Part shown: positions 35,271 through 46,732 of the stretch, one piece after another
Position numbering within the stretch: the first letter of the stretch is position 1
Layout: the number at the start of each line of letters is the position of its first letter
NCBI GenBank assembly: GCA_024236075.1
Contig: JACKLE010000001.1
Span: 372,001 to 436,000 of the forward strand
From: Alphaproteobacteria bacterium
Lineage (GTDB): Bacteria; Pseudomonadota; Alphaproteobacteria; JACAEB01
DNA length: 64,000 nt
Direction: 5' to 3'
Position numbers and translations under genes: made by a program
Notes under the pieces: model-generated
Database searches by the model: none
Told to the model about the DNA's origin: nothing
The model's input: the letters and a program-made list of their open reading frames with translations, nothing else

Positions 35271-35450
35271 ATGGAAGACCTGAAGACGGATCACGCTAGC
35301 GAAGTCGACGCGTTGCCGCTCCTGAGGGCCGGCAACGACACGCCGAAGGAACGCCCCTGCATGTCGTGCGGGCAGACCTTTCAGAGCGCCGGATGGCACA
35401 ATCGTCTCTGCCCTCGCTGCCGCAGCCGCAGCGAGCCGACCGGATTCTGA
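35271..35450 (+). CDS. Small zinc-ribbon protein
   Basis: A 59-residue protein whose last 30 residues hold C-M-S-C-G near 30-34 and C-P-R-C near 47-50, a CxxC-CxxC zinc ribbon. The intervening segment is Q-T-F-Q-S-A-G-W-H-N-R-L. The frame is open upstream; this ATG was chosen as the first sensible start after the csp hairpin, and a later Met before S-C-G is possible. It lies in line with rhlE and csp. It may bind nucleic acid or a protein. Function is unknown. Confidence 0.55.
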   Translation: MEDLKTDHASEVDALPLLRAGNDTPKERPCMSCGQTFQSAGWHNRLCPRCRSRSEPTGF

Positions 35451-35465
35451 CGCGAAACCAGTGGC

Positions 35466-35510
35466 ATTTGCATCCAGGCGAAATCGGGACGATTCCGTCT
35501 GGATGCAAAT
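35466..35510. terminator. Long hairpin between convergent genes
   Basis: Perfect 12-base arms, ATTTGCATCCAG (35466-35477) and CTGGATGCAAAT (35499-35510). Further internal pairing (AATCG with CGATT) would give a stem of about 20 base pairs with one mismatch and a three-base GGA loop. It is A/T-richer than its surroundings. Its place between the zinc-ribbon gene and the opposing TIGR02301-like gene suggests a bidirectional terminator or a degraded repeat. Confidence 0.55.
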
Positions 35511-35590
35511 AGCTGCGCTTCCATTCCCGACATGGACCCGCATGCGGTCCCGCAAGCCCGAATTCCGCGCGAGCGGTCCGAGGGCCGCGC

Positions 35591-35953
35591 TCAGCGGCCG
35601 GAGCGCGAAACCTTCAGCGCGCCGGTAAGGCGCTCGCCCTCCGCCGCGAGCGAGGCCGCGTCGGCACGCGCGTCGCCCGAGCAGCTCCGATAGCGCTTCG
35701 AGCGCGCGTAGTAGGCGTCGTTGAAGGCGGCGGTGAGGCGCGCGCGCAGATCCGTGGCGCCGCCTTCCGCGCGGATGAGCTCCATCATGTAGTTGCGCCA
35801 GAGCTGGGTCTCGTAGCCGCACAGGCTGCGCACGTAATGCATGCCGCCGAGGACCCCCGCGAGCTCCTCCAGCGCCTTTCCGCGCGGGTCCGCGGCCGCG
35901 CATGGCGGCACGGCGGCCAGCAGCGCCGCGCCGGCGATGAGCACACGGAACAT
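35591..35953 (-). CDS. TIGR02301-like small secreted protein
   Basis: A 120-residue protein with a signal peptide ending near C-A-A-A-D. The mature part has the conserved L-G-G-M-H-Y-V-R-S-L-C-G and W-R-N-Y-M-M-E-L-I segments and a Y-R-S-C near the end, which match my memory of the TIGR02301 family of alphaproteobacteria. Two Cys likely form a disulfide. I chose the ATG before F-R-V-L-I-A-G-A because it opens the signal peptide; the frame continues to 36013. Function is unknown. Confidence 0.65.
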   Translation of the reverse strand: MFRVLIAGAALLAAVPPCAAADPRGKALEELAGVLGGMHYVRSLCGYETQLWRNYMMELIRAEGGATDLRARLTAAFNDAYYARSKRYRSCSGDARADAASLAAEGERLTGALKVSRSGR

Positions 35954-36047
35954 TGTCGGGCGGAGAGGCACGGTCGGGACCCGGATTGGACGGCGCGCAG
36001 TGTCGCCGTCCAATGGGGCAGAATTTCGGCGCGGGGCTCGTCCCGCG

Positions 36048-37607
36048 TCAGAGGCCTTTCTGCTGGCGGTAGCGCGCCTCGTAGATCTCGAGGCGCTGCT
36101 TCAGGAAATTCTCCTTCGCGGCCGAGACGTCGTCGAAGACCATGGTCGCGCCCTTGGCGGTGTCGAAGGCGGGCCAGGCCGGCGCGCCCTGGTGATTGGG
36201 GTCGCCGGTCTTGGCGAAGGCGAGCCAGTAGCCGCTCATGAGGTTCGACATGGCGCGCTCCTTCTCGCCGACGAAGGCCGCGAGCGCCGGGATGGCGTCG
36301 AGCGAGCGGAACACGTAGGGGATCTCCGTGCCGTGGCCCGCGCCCGGCACCTGGCCGCGGCGCCGCTCGCTCACGAAGGCGAAGTGGTAGAGGTAGGACG
36401 GCTCGCCCAGGGCGGCCATCGAGGCCGCGAGATGGCGCGCGCCGGCGACGAAGACCGCATCGCCCCAGGCGCGCTGCGCGAAGAGCTCGTCCGAGATCGG
36501 ACCGTCGGTCTCGTAGAGCTTGCGCGCCGCCTCGGCGACGGGGCCGAGCTGGGCGATGACCGTCGCGGGCGGGATGCCGAAGGTCGCCATCAGGCTCGCC
36601 TCGAAGGAGTTCGCGCCGACGAGGAGGGGCACCTTGTGGGCCTTGCCCTGGGCGATGAGCACGCCGAGATCGTCCTTGAGGAAGCGCCCGTCGATGAACG
36701 GCCCGAAGCCGATGTCGCCGAGGGGCGCGTTGGCGTCGAGCACGGTCGCCGCATCGAGCGCGCGCAGGGCGCTCGCCGGAGCGCCGGCCTTGACGCCGTG
36801 CGCCTCGCCCCATTGCTCGCCTTCCGCCTCCATGGACGGGCGGCCCGCGGTCTCCTCCTTCAGGCGGCGCTCATTGGTGAGGCCGCCCCCGGATTCGACG
36901 ATCGCCTTGGCGAAGAGGCCCTCGCTCGCGGGGATCACGAGCAGGTGCGCGACGCTCGAGCCGCCCGCGGACTCGCCGAAGATCGTGACCTGCGAGGGAT
37001 CGCCGCCGAACGCGGCGATGTTCGCCTGCACCCAGTTCAGCGCGGCGATCTGGTCCATGAGCCCGTAATTGCCGAGAGGGCCGGTCGGGTCCTCGGCGGT
37101 GAGCGCCGGGTGGGCGAAGAAGCCGAAGCGGCCGAGGCGATAGTTGATCGTCACCACCACGACGCCGTCGCGCGCGAGCGGCGCGCCGTCATAGAGCGGC
37201 GTGCCGCCCGAGCCGAAGCGGAAGGCCCCGCCATGGATCCACACCATGACGGGCAGGTTCTGCCCGGCCTCCGGCGCATAGACGTTGAGGAAGAGGCAGT
37301 CCTCGCTCGACTTGCCGAAATCGCGCATGGCGTCGCGGCGCTCGGGCTGGGTGCAGGACGCGCCGAAGGCCTTGGCGTCGCGCACGCCGTCCCAGCGGGC
37401 CGGCGGGGCGGGCGGGCGCCAGCGCAGCTCGCCGACGGGCGGCGCCGCGAACGGAATGCCCTTGAAGGCGCGCACGCCCTTGGCGAGCGTGCCCTCGACC
37501 TTGCCGAAGGTCGTGGCGACGACGGGCCCGTCCGCCGCGCCGGCGGGCGCGAGAGCGAGAAGAAGCGCGGCGAGCGCCGCCGCGAGGCCGGAAAGAAGGC
37601 GTCTCAT
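36048..37607 (-). CDS. Exported type B carboxylesterase (first of a tandem pair)
   Basis: A 519-residue alpha/beta hydrolase of the carboxylesterase/para-nitrobenzyl-esterase family with a signal peptide (residues 1-24). Family signatures are E-D-C-L-F-L-N-V-Y-A-P and the nucleophile elbow F-G-E-S-A-G-G-S-S-V. An oxyanion motif, W-I-H-G-G-A-F-R-F-G, and a late G-A-G-H-G-T-E-I-P-Y with the catalytic His complete the set. It is a close paralogue of the gene just upstream on the same strand (31-base gap). Substrates are likely esters in the periplasm; identity unknown. Confidence 0.92.
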   Translation of the reverse strand: MRRLLSGLAAALAALLLALAPAGAADGPVVATTFGKVEGTLAKGVRAFKGIPFAAPPVGELRWRPPAPPARWDGVRDAKAFGASCTQPERRDAMRDFGKSSEDCLFLNVYAPEAGQNLPVMVWIHGGAFRFGSGGTPLYDGAPLARDGVVVVTINYRLGRFGFFAHPALTAEDPTGPLGNYGLMDQIAALNWVQANIAAFGGDPSQVTIFGESAGGSSVAHLLVIPASEGLFAKAIVESGGGLTNERRLKEETAGRPSMEAEGEQWGEAHGVKAGAPASALRALDAATVLDANAPLGDIGFGPFIDGRFLKDDLGVLIAQGKAHKVPLLVGANSFEASLMATFGIPPATVIAQLGPVAEAARKLYETDGPISDELFAQRAWGDAVFVAGARHLAASMAALGEPSYLYHFAFVSERRRGQVPGAGHGTEIPYVFRSLDAIPALAAFVGEKERAMSNLMSGYWLAFAKTGDPNHQGAPAWPAFDTAKGATMVFDDVSAAKENFLKQRLEIYEARYRQQKGL

Positions 37608-37638
37608 GCAAGTTCCCCCATGCGTGACGTTCGGCGCG

Positions 37639-39204
37639 TCAGTTCGCGCCCTTCGGAATCGGGCTTGCCGCCTCGTGCAGGTCGAGGCGGGCCTTGAGAT
37701 AGTCCGTGGCCGGAGCGGCGGCCGGGCCCAGGATCATGGTCTCGGGATGGGCGCCGGCATAGGCGGGCCAGTTCGGCGCGCCGGCGAAATTGGGATCGTG
37801 CGTCTTGGCGAAGGCGATCCAGTAGCCGCTCATGAGGCGGCTCATGGCCTCGTCGGCCTCCGTGTAGGGGGCCGCGGCGGGGCCGCCGCCCTTGGCGACG
37901 GCACGCCAGACGAAGACCACGTCCGTGCCGTGAGGAACGCCGGGCAGCACGGCGCGCCGCGCCTCCGGAACATAGGTCATGTGATAGAGATAGGCGGGCT
38001 CGCCGACGCCCGCCATCTGCGAGACGAGATAGCGCGCGCCCGAGACGAAGACCTGGTCGCCCGCGAAGAGCTGGGCCTCGCGCGCCGCGTCGCCGCCCGC
38101 ATCCTCCTTGTACGCCGCATCTATCTCCGTCCGGCCGATGGGCGAGCCGTTGAGCATCGCCTCGGGCGAGCCGCCGAGCGTGGTGATGACCGACGCCTCG
38201 AAGGAGTTCGAGCCGGCGAGATAGGGCACCCTGGCCTGCTTGCCCTCCCGGAACAGCGTCCCGATGTCGTCGGGCACCACGGTGCCGTCGACGAACGGCC
38301 CGGCCGCGACCGGATCGCTGAGCGAGCGCCCGCCGAGCACGGTCTCGGCCTCCAGCGCGCGCAGATCCTCCGTGGACGCCTTGGAGCCGGGAAGGCCGGC
38401 CGCGTTGGCGAAGGCGATGCCGATCTCCTCGGCCGAGGGCCGCTGGTCGATGCGCTCCTTGAGGCGCACGCCCCGGCTGAGCCCGCTGCCGCCGGACTCG
38501 GAGATGGCGGCGGAGAAGAGCCCGCGCGCGCTCGGCATGACCATCAGGTTGTTCACGATGCCACCGCCGGCCGATTCCCCGAATATGGTGACGCGCGCGG
38601 CGTCGCCTCCGAAGGCGGCGATGTTGCGCTTCACCCAGTCGAGCGCTGCCACCACATCCATCAACGCGTAATTGCCGACGCGTCCGTCGGGGCTCTCGGC
38701 GGTGAGCGCGGGATGCGCGAAGAAGCCGAAGCGGCCGAGTCGGTAGTTGAGCGTGACCACGACGACGCCGTCCGGCGCGAGGCGCGCGCCGTCGTAGAAG
38801 GGCAGGCTGCCCGCGCCGATGCGGTAGGCCCCGCCATGGATCCACACCATCACGGGCAGGCCCTGCGCGCCTTCGGGCGCCCAGACGTTGAGATAGAGGC
38901 AGTCCTCGCTCATGGCGTCCTCGCCGAGCGTCCAGGCGCCGTCTCCGCGCGCGGGCTGCAGGCAGGTCGGCCCGAATTCCTTCGCCTCGAGCGCGCCCTG
39001 CCACGGCGTCACGGCCTGGGGCGGCTGCCAGCGCAGCGGCCCGACGGGCGGCGCGGCGTAGGGAATGCCGCGATAGACGGCGATGCCGTCCTCGCTCGCG
39101 CCCTCGAGGAGGCCGGCGTCGATCGTCGCGGTGGTCGCGGCCTGCGCGGAGGCGAGCGCAAGGCAGGCCGCGGCGACGAGTGCGCTGAGACGTAGGACGG
39201 ACAT
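37639..39204 (-). CDS. Exported type B carboxylesterase (second of a tandem pair)
   Basis: A 521-residue paralogue of the neighbouring esterase, with a signal peptide ending near A-S-A-Q-A. It carries E-D-C-L-Y-L-N-V-W-A-P, W-I-H-G-G-A-Y-R-I-G and F-G-E-S-A-G-G-G-I-V. The His motif is G-V-P-H-G-T-D-V-V-F. The start was set at the ATG that opens the signal peptide. The 31-base spacing suggests one transcript and origin by tandem duplication followed by divergence, perhaps giving different ester specificities. Confidence 0.92.
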   Translation of the reverse strand: MSVLRLSALVAAACLALASAQAATTATIDAGLLEGASEDGIAVYRGIPYAAPPVGPLRWQPPQAVTPWQGALEAKEFGPTCLQPARGDGAWTLGEDAMSEDCLYLNVWAPEGAQGLPVMVWIHGGAYRIGAGSLPFYDGARLAPDGVVVVTLNYRLGRFGFFAHPALTAESPDGRVGNYALMDVVAALDWVKRNIAAFGGDAARVTIFGESAGGGIVNNLMVMPSARGLFSAAISESGGSGLSRGVRLKERIDQRPSAEEIGIAFANAAGLPGSKASTEDLRALEAETVLGGRSLSDPVAAGPFVDGTVVPDDIGTLFREGKQARVPYLAGSNSFEASVITTLGGSPEAMLNGSPIGRTEIDAAYKEDAGGDAAREAQLFAGDQVFVSGARYLVSQMAGVGEPAYLYHMTYVPEARRAVLPGVPHGTDVVFVWRAVAKGGGPAAAPYTEADEAMSRLMSGYWIAFAKTHDPNFAGAPNWPAYAGAHPETMILGPAAAPATDYLKARLDLHEAASPIPKGAN

Positions 39205-39342
39205 GGCGTTCTCCCGACGGACCGGGCGGCCGAGCGGCCTGCAACTCCCGTGTCCCTTGGGCGCGCATGGTGGCGAAAAGCGCATGCGGAGTCGATGGGG
39301 CGGGCCATCGCTTCGTCGACAGGATTGGGTGCGGGACGAAAG

Positions 39343-39882
39343 TCAGCCGCGCGCTGCGCCGAGAAGGAGCCCGCTCGCGCCGCCGAGGAGGTGCGTGAGG
39401 CGCAGCCCGTCCTCGCTCATGGGCAGGAGGACGGCGCGGAAGAGAAGGCGGCGGCCGTCGAAGAGCTTCAGCTCGTCCTCGCTCGTCACCACTTCCTCCG
39501 TCTCGACCGCGCGGCGGATGTCCGCCGTCGCCCGGTCGAGCACCGTGGTCGTCCAGCGTCCCTCGCCCTGGAGGAAGACGCCCGAGAAGCGCGCGAGCTT
39601 GCCACCGAGGTAGCAGAAGTTCGGGAAGTCGACGCCCTTGCGGCAATCGATGAGGAAGCAGTTGTCCCAGTCCTCGCCGATCGCGGAGGGATCGACGGCC
39701 GAGACCAGCGGCAGGCGCGCGGTCCGCGGCAGCTCCTGCCAATGGCGCAGGAGGCGCCGCGCGAGGCGCCGCTCGCCCTGAGAGGAGGGATCGTAAGGCC
39801 CGTGGGCCTCGGCTCCTACCGTCGTCGTGGCGCCGGCATTGAGCCGGCCCGCCGCGTCCTGGGATTTCCTAAGCGCAAACAT
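39343..39882 (-). CDS. PAS-fold domain protein
   Basis: A 179-residue soluble protein. The region at about 45-170 resembles the PAS_5-type domain common in Hyphomicrobiales. It has L-P-L-V-S-A-V-D-P-S, then D-N-C-F-L-I-D, then a C-terminal strand set (L-L-F-R-A-V-L-L-P-M-S) with a closing L-L-G-G-A-S-G. These stand-alone PAS proteins are thought to be sensory or scaffold modules without an output domain. No kinase is adjacent. The ligand is unknown. Confidence 0.65.
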   Translation of the reverse strand: MFALRKSQDAAGRLNAGATTTVGAEAHGPYDPSSQGERRLARRLLRHWQELPRTARLPLVSAVDPSAIGEDWDNCFLIDCRKGVDFPNFCYLGGKLARFSGVFLQGEGRWTTTVLDRATADIRRAVETEEVVTSEDELKLFDGRRLLFRAVLLPMSEDGLRLTHLLGGASGLLLGAARG

Positions 39883-39985
39883 GCTTTCGCCCGAACACCC
39901 TCAGCGTCCCACTCGCCAAGGTAGGAGACAGGACTTGTCATGCCGTAAGCGCGGGCAACGCGATTCGCGGCAAATTCTTAACGAT

Positions 39986-40396
39986 CTAGAAGAACCGGCG
40001 GGCCGCTTCGCCCATGCGCCGGCTTTCCGGCGCGAGGGGCAGGGCGTCGAGCTCCGCCGGGCTCGCCCAGCGCAGATCCGCCGCATCGCCGCCCGCGCGG
40101 GCCTCGCCCGAAAGGCGTCGCGCGGCGAACACCAGCAGCGTGACATGCGCCGTCACGGCGGCGCCCTCCCGGAGGACGATGTCGGCGACGTCGACGAGCC
40201 CGAGAAGCTCCGCCGCAAGCCCCGTCTCCTCGGCGAGCTCGCGCAGGCAGGCCGCGCGCGCGGCCTCGCCGGGCTCGATCTTGCCGCCCGGCAGGCTCCA
40301 GAGGCCGGCGAAGGGCGGCCTGGCGCGCCGGACGAGAAGGAGCCGGCCCGCCTCCCAGAGCGCCGCCGACACGCCGACGACGGGGCGCGCGCTCAT
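39986..40396 (-). CDS. Nudix hydrolase
   Basis: A 136-residue Nudix enzyme. The Nudix box G-G-K-I-E-P-G-E through R-E-L-A-E-E-T-G-L matches G-x5-E-x7-R-E-x-x-E-E-x-G with all catalytic acids. The family hydrolyses nucleoside diphosphates linked to another group. Its ATG overlaps the meaB stop (ATGA), so it is the last gene of the coupled clpP-like/meaB/nudix run. A house-cleaning role or cleavage of a CoA or B12-related nucleotide is conceivable, but the substrate is not evident. Confidence 0.9.
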   Translation of the reverse strand: MSARPVVGVSAALWEAGRLLLVRRARPPFAGLWSLPGGKIEPGEAARAACLRELAEETGLAAELLGLVDVADIVLREGAAVTAHVTLLVFAARRLSGEARAGGDAADLRWASPAELDALPLAPESRRMGEAARRFF

Positions 40397-41388
40397 GCCG
40401 GCGGCGGCGTGTCGAGGCGCAGGCGCTTGAGGATCGCCCGCGCCGCCGCGCCCGCCGTCGTCGCGCCTGCGGCGACCGCGCGCTCGCGCTCGGCGAGTTC
40501 GGGGCCGAGCACCGCGTCCGCCTTCAGGCGGGCGAGGACGCCGTCCTCGATGAGGGCGCGGAACCAGGCCGCCTCCTGGCGCGCGCGGCGCGCGGCGAGC
40601 GCGCCCGAGGCGCGTTCGGCGGCGATGCGTCCCTCGATGCGCGCCCAGAGCTCGTCGAGCCCGTCGCCCGTCGCGGCGCTGACGAGATGGACCGCCTCGC
40701 CCGCCGGGCCCGCGCCGCGAGCGATCGCGAGCGCGAGGCGGATGGCGCTCGCCGCTTCCTCCGCTCGCGGACGGTTGTCGCCGTCCGCCTTGTTGACCGC
40801 GATGAGATCGGCGAGCTCGAAGAGGCCCTTCTTGAGCCCCTGCAGCTCGTCTCCCGCGCCCGCGATCGTGAGGACGAGGAAGAGATCGACCATGTCGGCG
40901 ACGGCGGTCTCCGACTGGCCGACGCCGACGGTCTCGACGAGGACGATGTCGTGGCCGGCCGCCTCGACGAGGAGGATCGCCTCCCGCGTCGCGCGCGCGA
41001 CGCCGCCGAGCGCGAGGCCCGCGGGCGAGGGGCGGATGAAGGCCCTCGCGTCGGAGGCGAGGCGGGCCATGCGCGTTTTGTCGCCGAGAATGGCCCCGCC
41101 CGAGACGCGGCTCGACGGGTCGACGGCGAGCACCGCGATCTTGTGGCCCCCGGCGAGGAGGCGCGTGCCCAGCGCCTCGATGAAGGTCGACTTGCCGGCG
41201 CCGGGCGGCCCCGAAATGCCGACGCGCATGGCCGCTCCCGCATGGGGCAGAAGCGTCTCGAGCAGCGCCTCGGCGCTCTCCGCGTCGCGCGCGGCGGCGC
41301 TCTCGACGAGCGTGATGGCGCGGGCGAGGCTCGCGCGGTCGCCCTTGAGGACGGCCCGCCCGAGCGCGCCCGGGTCCGCGCGGCTCAC
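40393..41388 (-). CDS. meaB: MeaB-type G3E GTPase, methylmalonyl-CoA mutase chaperone
   Basis: A 331-residue P-loop GTPase that gates cobalamin loading and protects methylmalonyl-CoA mutase from inactivation. Walker A is G-P-P-G-A-G-K-S (60-67). The region V-D-P-S-S-R-V-S-G-G-A-I-L-G-D-K-T-R-M is diagnostic of MeaB/ArgK. The later E-T-V-G-V-G-Q-S-E switch and N-K-A-D guanine motif are intact. The GTG start overlaps the ClpP-like stop by 4 bases, and its own stop overlaps the Nudix start. It sits just downstream of the mutase gene, as expected for its partner. Confidence 0.95.
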   Translation of the reverse strand: MSRADPGALGRAVLKGDRASLARAITLVESAAARDAESAEALLETLLPHAGAAMRVGISGPPGAGKSTFIEALGTRLLAGGHKIAVLAVDPSSRVSGGAILGDKTRMARLASDARAFIRPSPAGLALGGVARATREAILLVEAAGHDIVLVETVGVGQSETAVADMVDLFLVLTIAGAGDELQGLKKGLFELADLIAVNKADGDNRPRAEEAASAIRLALAIARGAGPAGEAVHLVSAATGDGLDELWARIEGRIAAERASGALAARRARQEAAWFRALIEDGVLARLKADAVLGPELAERERAVAAGATTAGAAARAILKRLRLDTPPPA

Positions 41389-41987
41389 TTCACCTCGTCG
41401 GCGCGGGCGACGATGTGCGTGACGATGCCGTACTCCTTCGCCTCCTCGGGGCCGAGCCAGTAGTTGCGGTCCGTGTCCTTCACGATGCGCTCGAAGGTCT
41501 GCCCCGTCTCGCGCGCGATGATGCGGTTGATCCGCTCACGCATCTTGATGATCTCCCGCGCCTCGATCTCGAGGTCCGAGGCCTTGCCGCGCGCGCCGCC
41601 GAGCGGCTGGTGCAGCATGAAGCGCGTGTTCGGGAGGCAGTAGCGGTTCTCGGGCTTGGCGCCGAGGAAGATGAGCGCGGCCGCCGAGGCGACCCATCCC
41701 GTGCCGATGACCTTCACCGGCGCGCCGACGAAGCGCAGGAGGTCGTGCAGGCTGTCGCCCGATTCGACATGGCCCCCCGGCGAGTTGATGAAGAGCTTGA
41801 TCGGCTGCGCGCTCTCCGCGCCGAAGGCGAGAAGCTGCGCCGCGACGAGGCGCACCGACGCCTCGTCGATCTCGCCGAAGAGAAGGACCGTGCGCGCATT
41901 GTAGAGCGCCTTCTGCACGCCCATGAACGCCGCCTCGGGCGCGGAGGACTTCTTCTCGTGATCGTCGTCGTCGTCGAAGCGGGGCAT
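41385..41987 (-). CDS. ClpP-like serine protease subunit in the mutase-meaB operon
   Basis: A 200-residue ClpP-family protein. The catalytic Ser is in G-W-V-A-S-A-A-A-L-I (G-x-x-A-S in ClpP). The His is in F-M-L-H-Q-P-L-G-G-A and the Asp in K-D-T-D-R-N-Y-W-L, so the triad is complete. S-P-G-G-H-V-E-S-G-D matches the Gly-rich loop. The N-terminus is acidic (F-D-D-D-D-D-H) rather than a standard ClpP axial loop. It is coupled to meaB by a 4-base overlap and follows the mutase by 116 bases. It is probably a paralogue of the housekeeping ClpP. Pairing with a Clp ATPase is inferred. Confidence 0.88.
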   Translation of the reverse strand: MPRFDDDDDHEKKSSAPEAAFMGVQKALYNARTVLLFGEIDEASVRLVAAQLLAFGAESAQPIKLFINSPGGHVESGDSLHDLLRFVGAPVKVIGTGWVASAAALIFLGAKPENRYCLPNTRFMLHQPLGGARGKASDLEIEAREIIKMRERINRIIARETGQTFERIVKDTDRNYWLGPEEAKEYGIVTHIVARADEVK

Positions 41988-42103
41988 AGGGGGGCTCCTT
42001 TTGGGGCAAGCGCGGAACTGAGAATCGTGTCTTTGGATCAGGGACTAGCAGATGGAGGTCGATTCTCTAACCGACCGCCAATCGCCGCACGCAAATTCCC
42101 CCC

Positions 42104-45019
<2,916 letters not shown>

Positions 45020-45109
45020 AGGCAAATCCTGTCGTTCCCGGCGCGTCCGGGGTTCGGGGGCACGGCCCGCATCAAAGCCAATCGGCACGGCGCGCGCAAA
45101 CGACCCCGG

Positions 45110-46618
45110 TCATTCCGCGCGAAATGCGAAGGGCGAGAGGCCGCGCGTCGTCTCGTCGACCACCATGCGGCGCGCGAGCGGGGGGTGGGCGCGCTGCCCG
45201 CAATCGGCGCGCTCGCAGAGCCGGCACGTCATGCCGATGGGCATGGCGATGCGGTCGATGTCGGAAAGGTCCATGCCGTCCGAATAGACGAGGCGCTTGG
45301 CGTAGCCGATCTCGCAGCCCAGGCCGACGACGAGCTGCTGGTCGGGCGTGCCGTAGGGCGAGCCGGGGCGCGTCACCGTGCGCGCGACCGAGAAATAGGT
45401 GGTGCCGTCCGGCATCTGCACGACCTGCGTCAGGATGCGCCCCGGCACGCGGAAGGCGTCGTGGATGTTCCAGCGCGGGCAGGCCCCGCCATAGGTCGCG
45501 AAGTGAAAGCCGCCGGCCGAGAAGCGCTTGGAGATGTTGCCGGCATCGTCGACGCGGATGAGGAAGAAGGGCACGCCTTTCGCGCCGGCGCGCTGGAGCG
45601 TCGTGAGGCGATGCGCGACCTGCTCGAAGCTCGTGCCGAAGCGCCGCCCCAGGAGCACGAGATCGTAGCGCAGCCCCTCGGCGGTCTTGAGGAAGCGCCC
45701 ATAGGGCATGAGCAGCGCCGCGGCGAAATAGTTCGCGAGCTGAACGCGCAGAAGGCGCCGCGTCTCCTCGCCCTCGAGGCCCGATTCCTCCACCACCGCG
45801 TCGAGGAGGGGCCCCGCCTCGAAGAGCGCGATCTGATAGGCGAGCTGGAAGGTGCGCGCCGAGGTGTCGAGAAGCTCGGAGAGGAAGATGCGCCGCGAAT
45901 GGCGGTCGTAGCGGCGCAGGGTCATGGCCATGACCTCGGCCGGCACGACGCGCACGCCGATCCCGTGCTGCGCCTTGAGATAGCCGCGCAGCGCGATGGC
46001 GGGCTCCTCCTTCTCGAGCTCGAGGCGCTGGCTCAGGTCCTCGGCCGCGTCGTCGACCGCGGGGAAATGGTTGCGCCGGGCATGGATGAAGTCGCGCACC
46101 TCCTCGACCGGAAAGCCGCGGGGCGCGATGTCGCCCTCCCGGTCCGCGAGGCGCTCGGCGAGCGCGGCGGTGTTCTCGGTCGCCTCGCGGAAGGCGCGGT
46201 AGAGCATGCCGACGGCGTCCGAGGCGAGCGGGCTCGCCGCCGCGACCTCCTCTATGTCGCGGCGCGAGAGGCCGGCATTGCGGAAGAGCGGATCGGAGAA
46301 GACCTCGCCCAGGGTCGCGGCGGCATGGGCCTCGTCGTCGTCGCCGAGGCTCTTCACCGAGATGTCGTAGGTCTCGGCGAGCTGGAGAAGCAGGCGGGCG
46401 GAGAGAGGGCGCTGATTGGCCTCGATGAGGTTGAGGTAGCTCGGCGAGATGGCGAGCTCCTCGGCCATGCGCGCCTGCGAGAGGCCGAGGTCGCGGCGCA
46501 GGCGCCGGAGGCGCGCGCCGGCGAAGAGCTTGCGCTCGGCGCGCGCCGCCTTGCGGGGCCTCGGGCCCTCATGCAAGGTGGCGCCGGCCGGCCCGGCAGG
46601 GGTCTTCGGGTCCTCCAT
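45110..46618 (-). CDS. ScfR-type (PccR/RamB-like) transcriptional regulator
   Basis: A 502-residue regulator. An XRE helix-turn-helix lies at about 33-85 (L-S-Q-A-R-M-A-E-E-L-A-I-S-P-S-Y). An IrrE-like region is at about 225-290, where the zinc-protease H-E-x-x-H is replaced by Y-Q-I-A-L-F-E. The C-terminal short-chain fatty-acyl-CoA domain has G-G-A-C-P-R-W-N and C-R-L-C-E-R-A-D-C. Known relatives are RamB (glyoxylate genes, actinobacteria) and PccR (propionyl-CoA genes, Rhodobacter). It sits between the mutase operon and divergent aceBA, so it probably senses an acyl-CoA and controls one or both. Confidence 0.88.
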   Translation of the reverse strand: MEDPKTPAGPAGATLHEGPRPRKAARAERKLFAGARLRRLRRDLGLSQARMAEELAISPSYLNLIEANQRPLSARLLLQLAETYDISVKSLGDDDEAHAAATLGEVFSDPLFRNAGLSRRDIEEVAAASPLASDAVGMLYRAFREATENTAALAERLADREGDIAPRGFPVEEVRDFIHARRNHFPAVDDAAEDLSQRLELEKEEPAIALRGYLKAQHGIGVRVVPAEVMAMTLRRYDRHSRRIFLSELLDTSARTFQLAYQIALFEAGPLLDAVVEESGLEGEETRRLLRVQLANYFAAALLMPYGRFLKTAEGLRYDLVLLGRRFGTSFEQVAHRLTTLQRAGAKGVPFFLIRVDDAGNISKRFSAGGFHFATYGGACPRWNIHDAFRVPGRILTQVVQMPDGTTYFSVARTVTRPGSPYGTPDQQLVVGLGCEIGYAKRLVYSDGMDLSDIDRIAMPIGMTCRLCERADCGQRAHPPLARRMVVDETTRGLSPFAFRAE

Positions 46619-46630
46619 GGGCGGCTCCCA

Positions 46631-46654
46631 CTTTACAACCTTTACATCTTTACC
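46631..46654. promoter_or_regulatory. Triple CTTTAC direct repeat upstream of the regulator
   Basis: CTTTAC occurs three times: 46631-46636, 46640-46645 and 46648-46653, with 9- and 8-base periods. It starts 12 bases from the regulator start codon, in the divergent gap with aceB. From memory, ScfR-family operators are TTTGCAAA-like; this is related but not the same. It may be an autoregulatory site. Confidence 0.4.
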
Positions 46655-46703
46655 GCGCCGCGGCGCCCGGGGTCAACAAGATTACCCTAATCTTTTCAAG
46701 CGT

Positions 46704-46732
46704 TTGTGGACAGGTTGGGCGCGTTTTCATAA
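46704..46732 (+). promoter_or_regulatory. Possible aceB promoter
   Basis: TTGTGG (46704-46709) and TCATAA (46727-46732) are separated by 17 bases and end 54 bases before the aceB GTG start. Both hexamers are partial matches to the housekeeping consensus. The CTTTAC repeats lie about 50 bases upstream of the -35. Confidence 0.35.
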
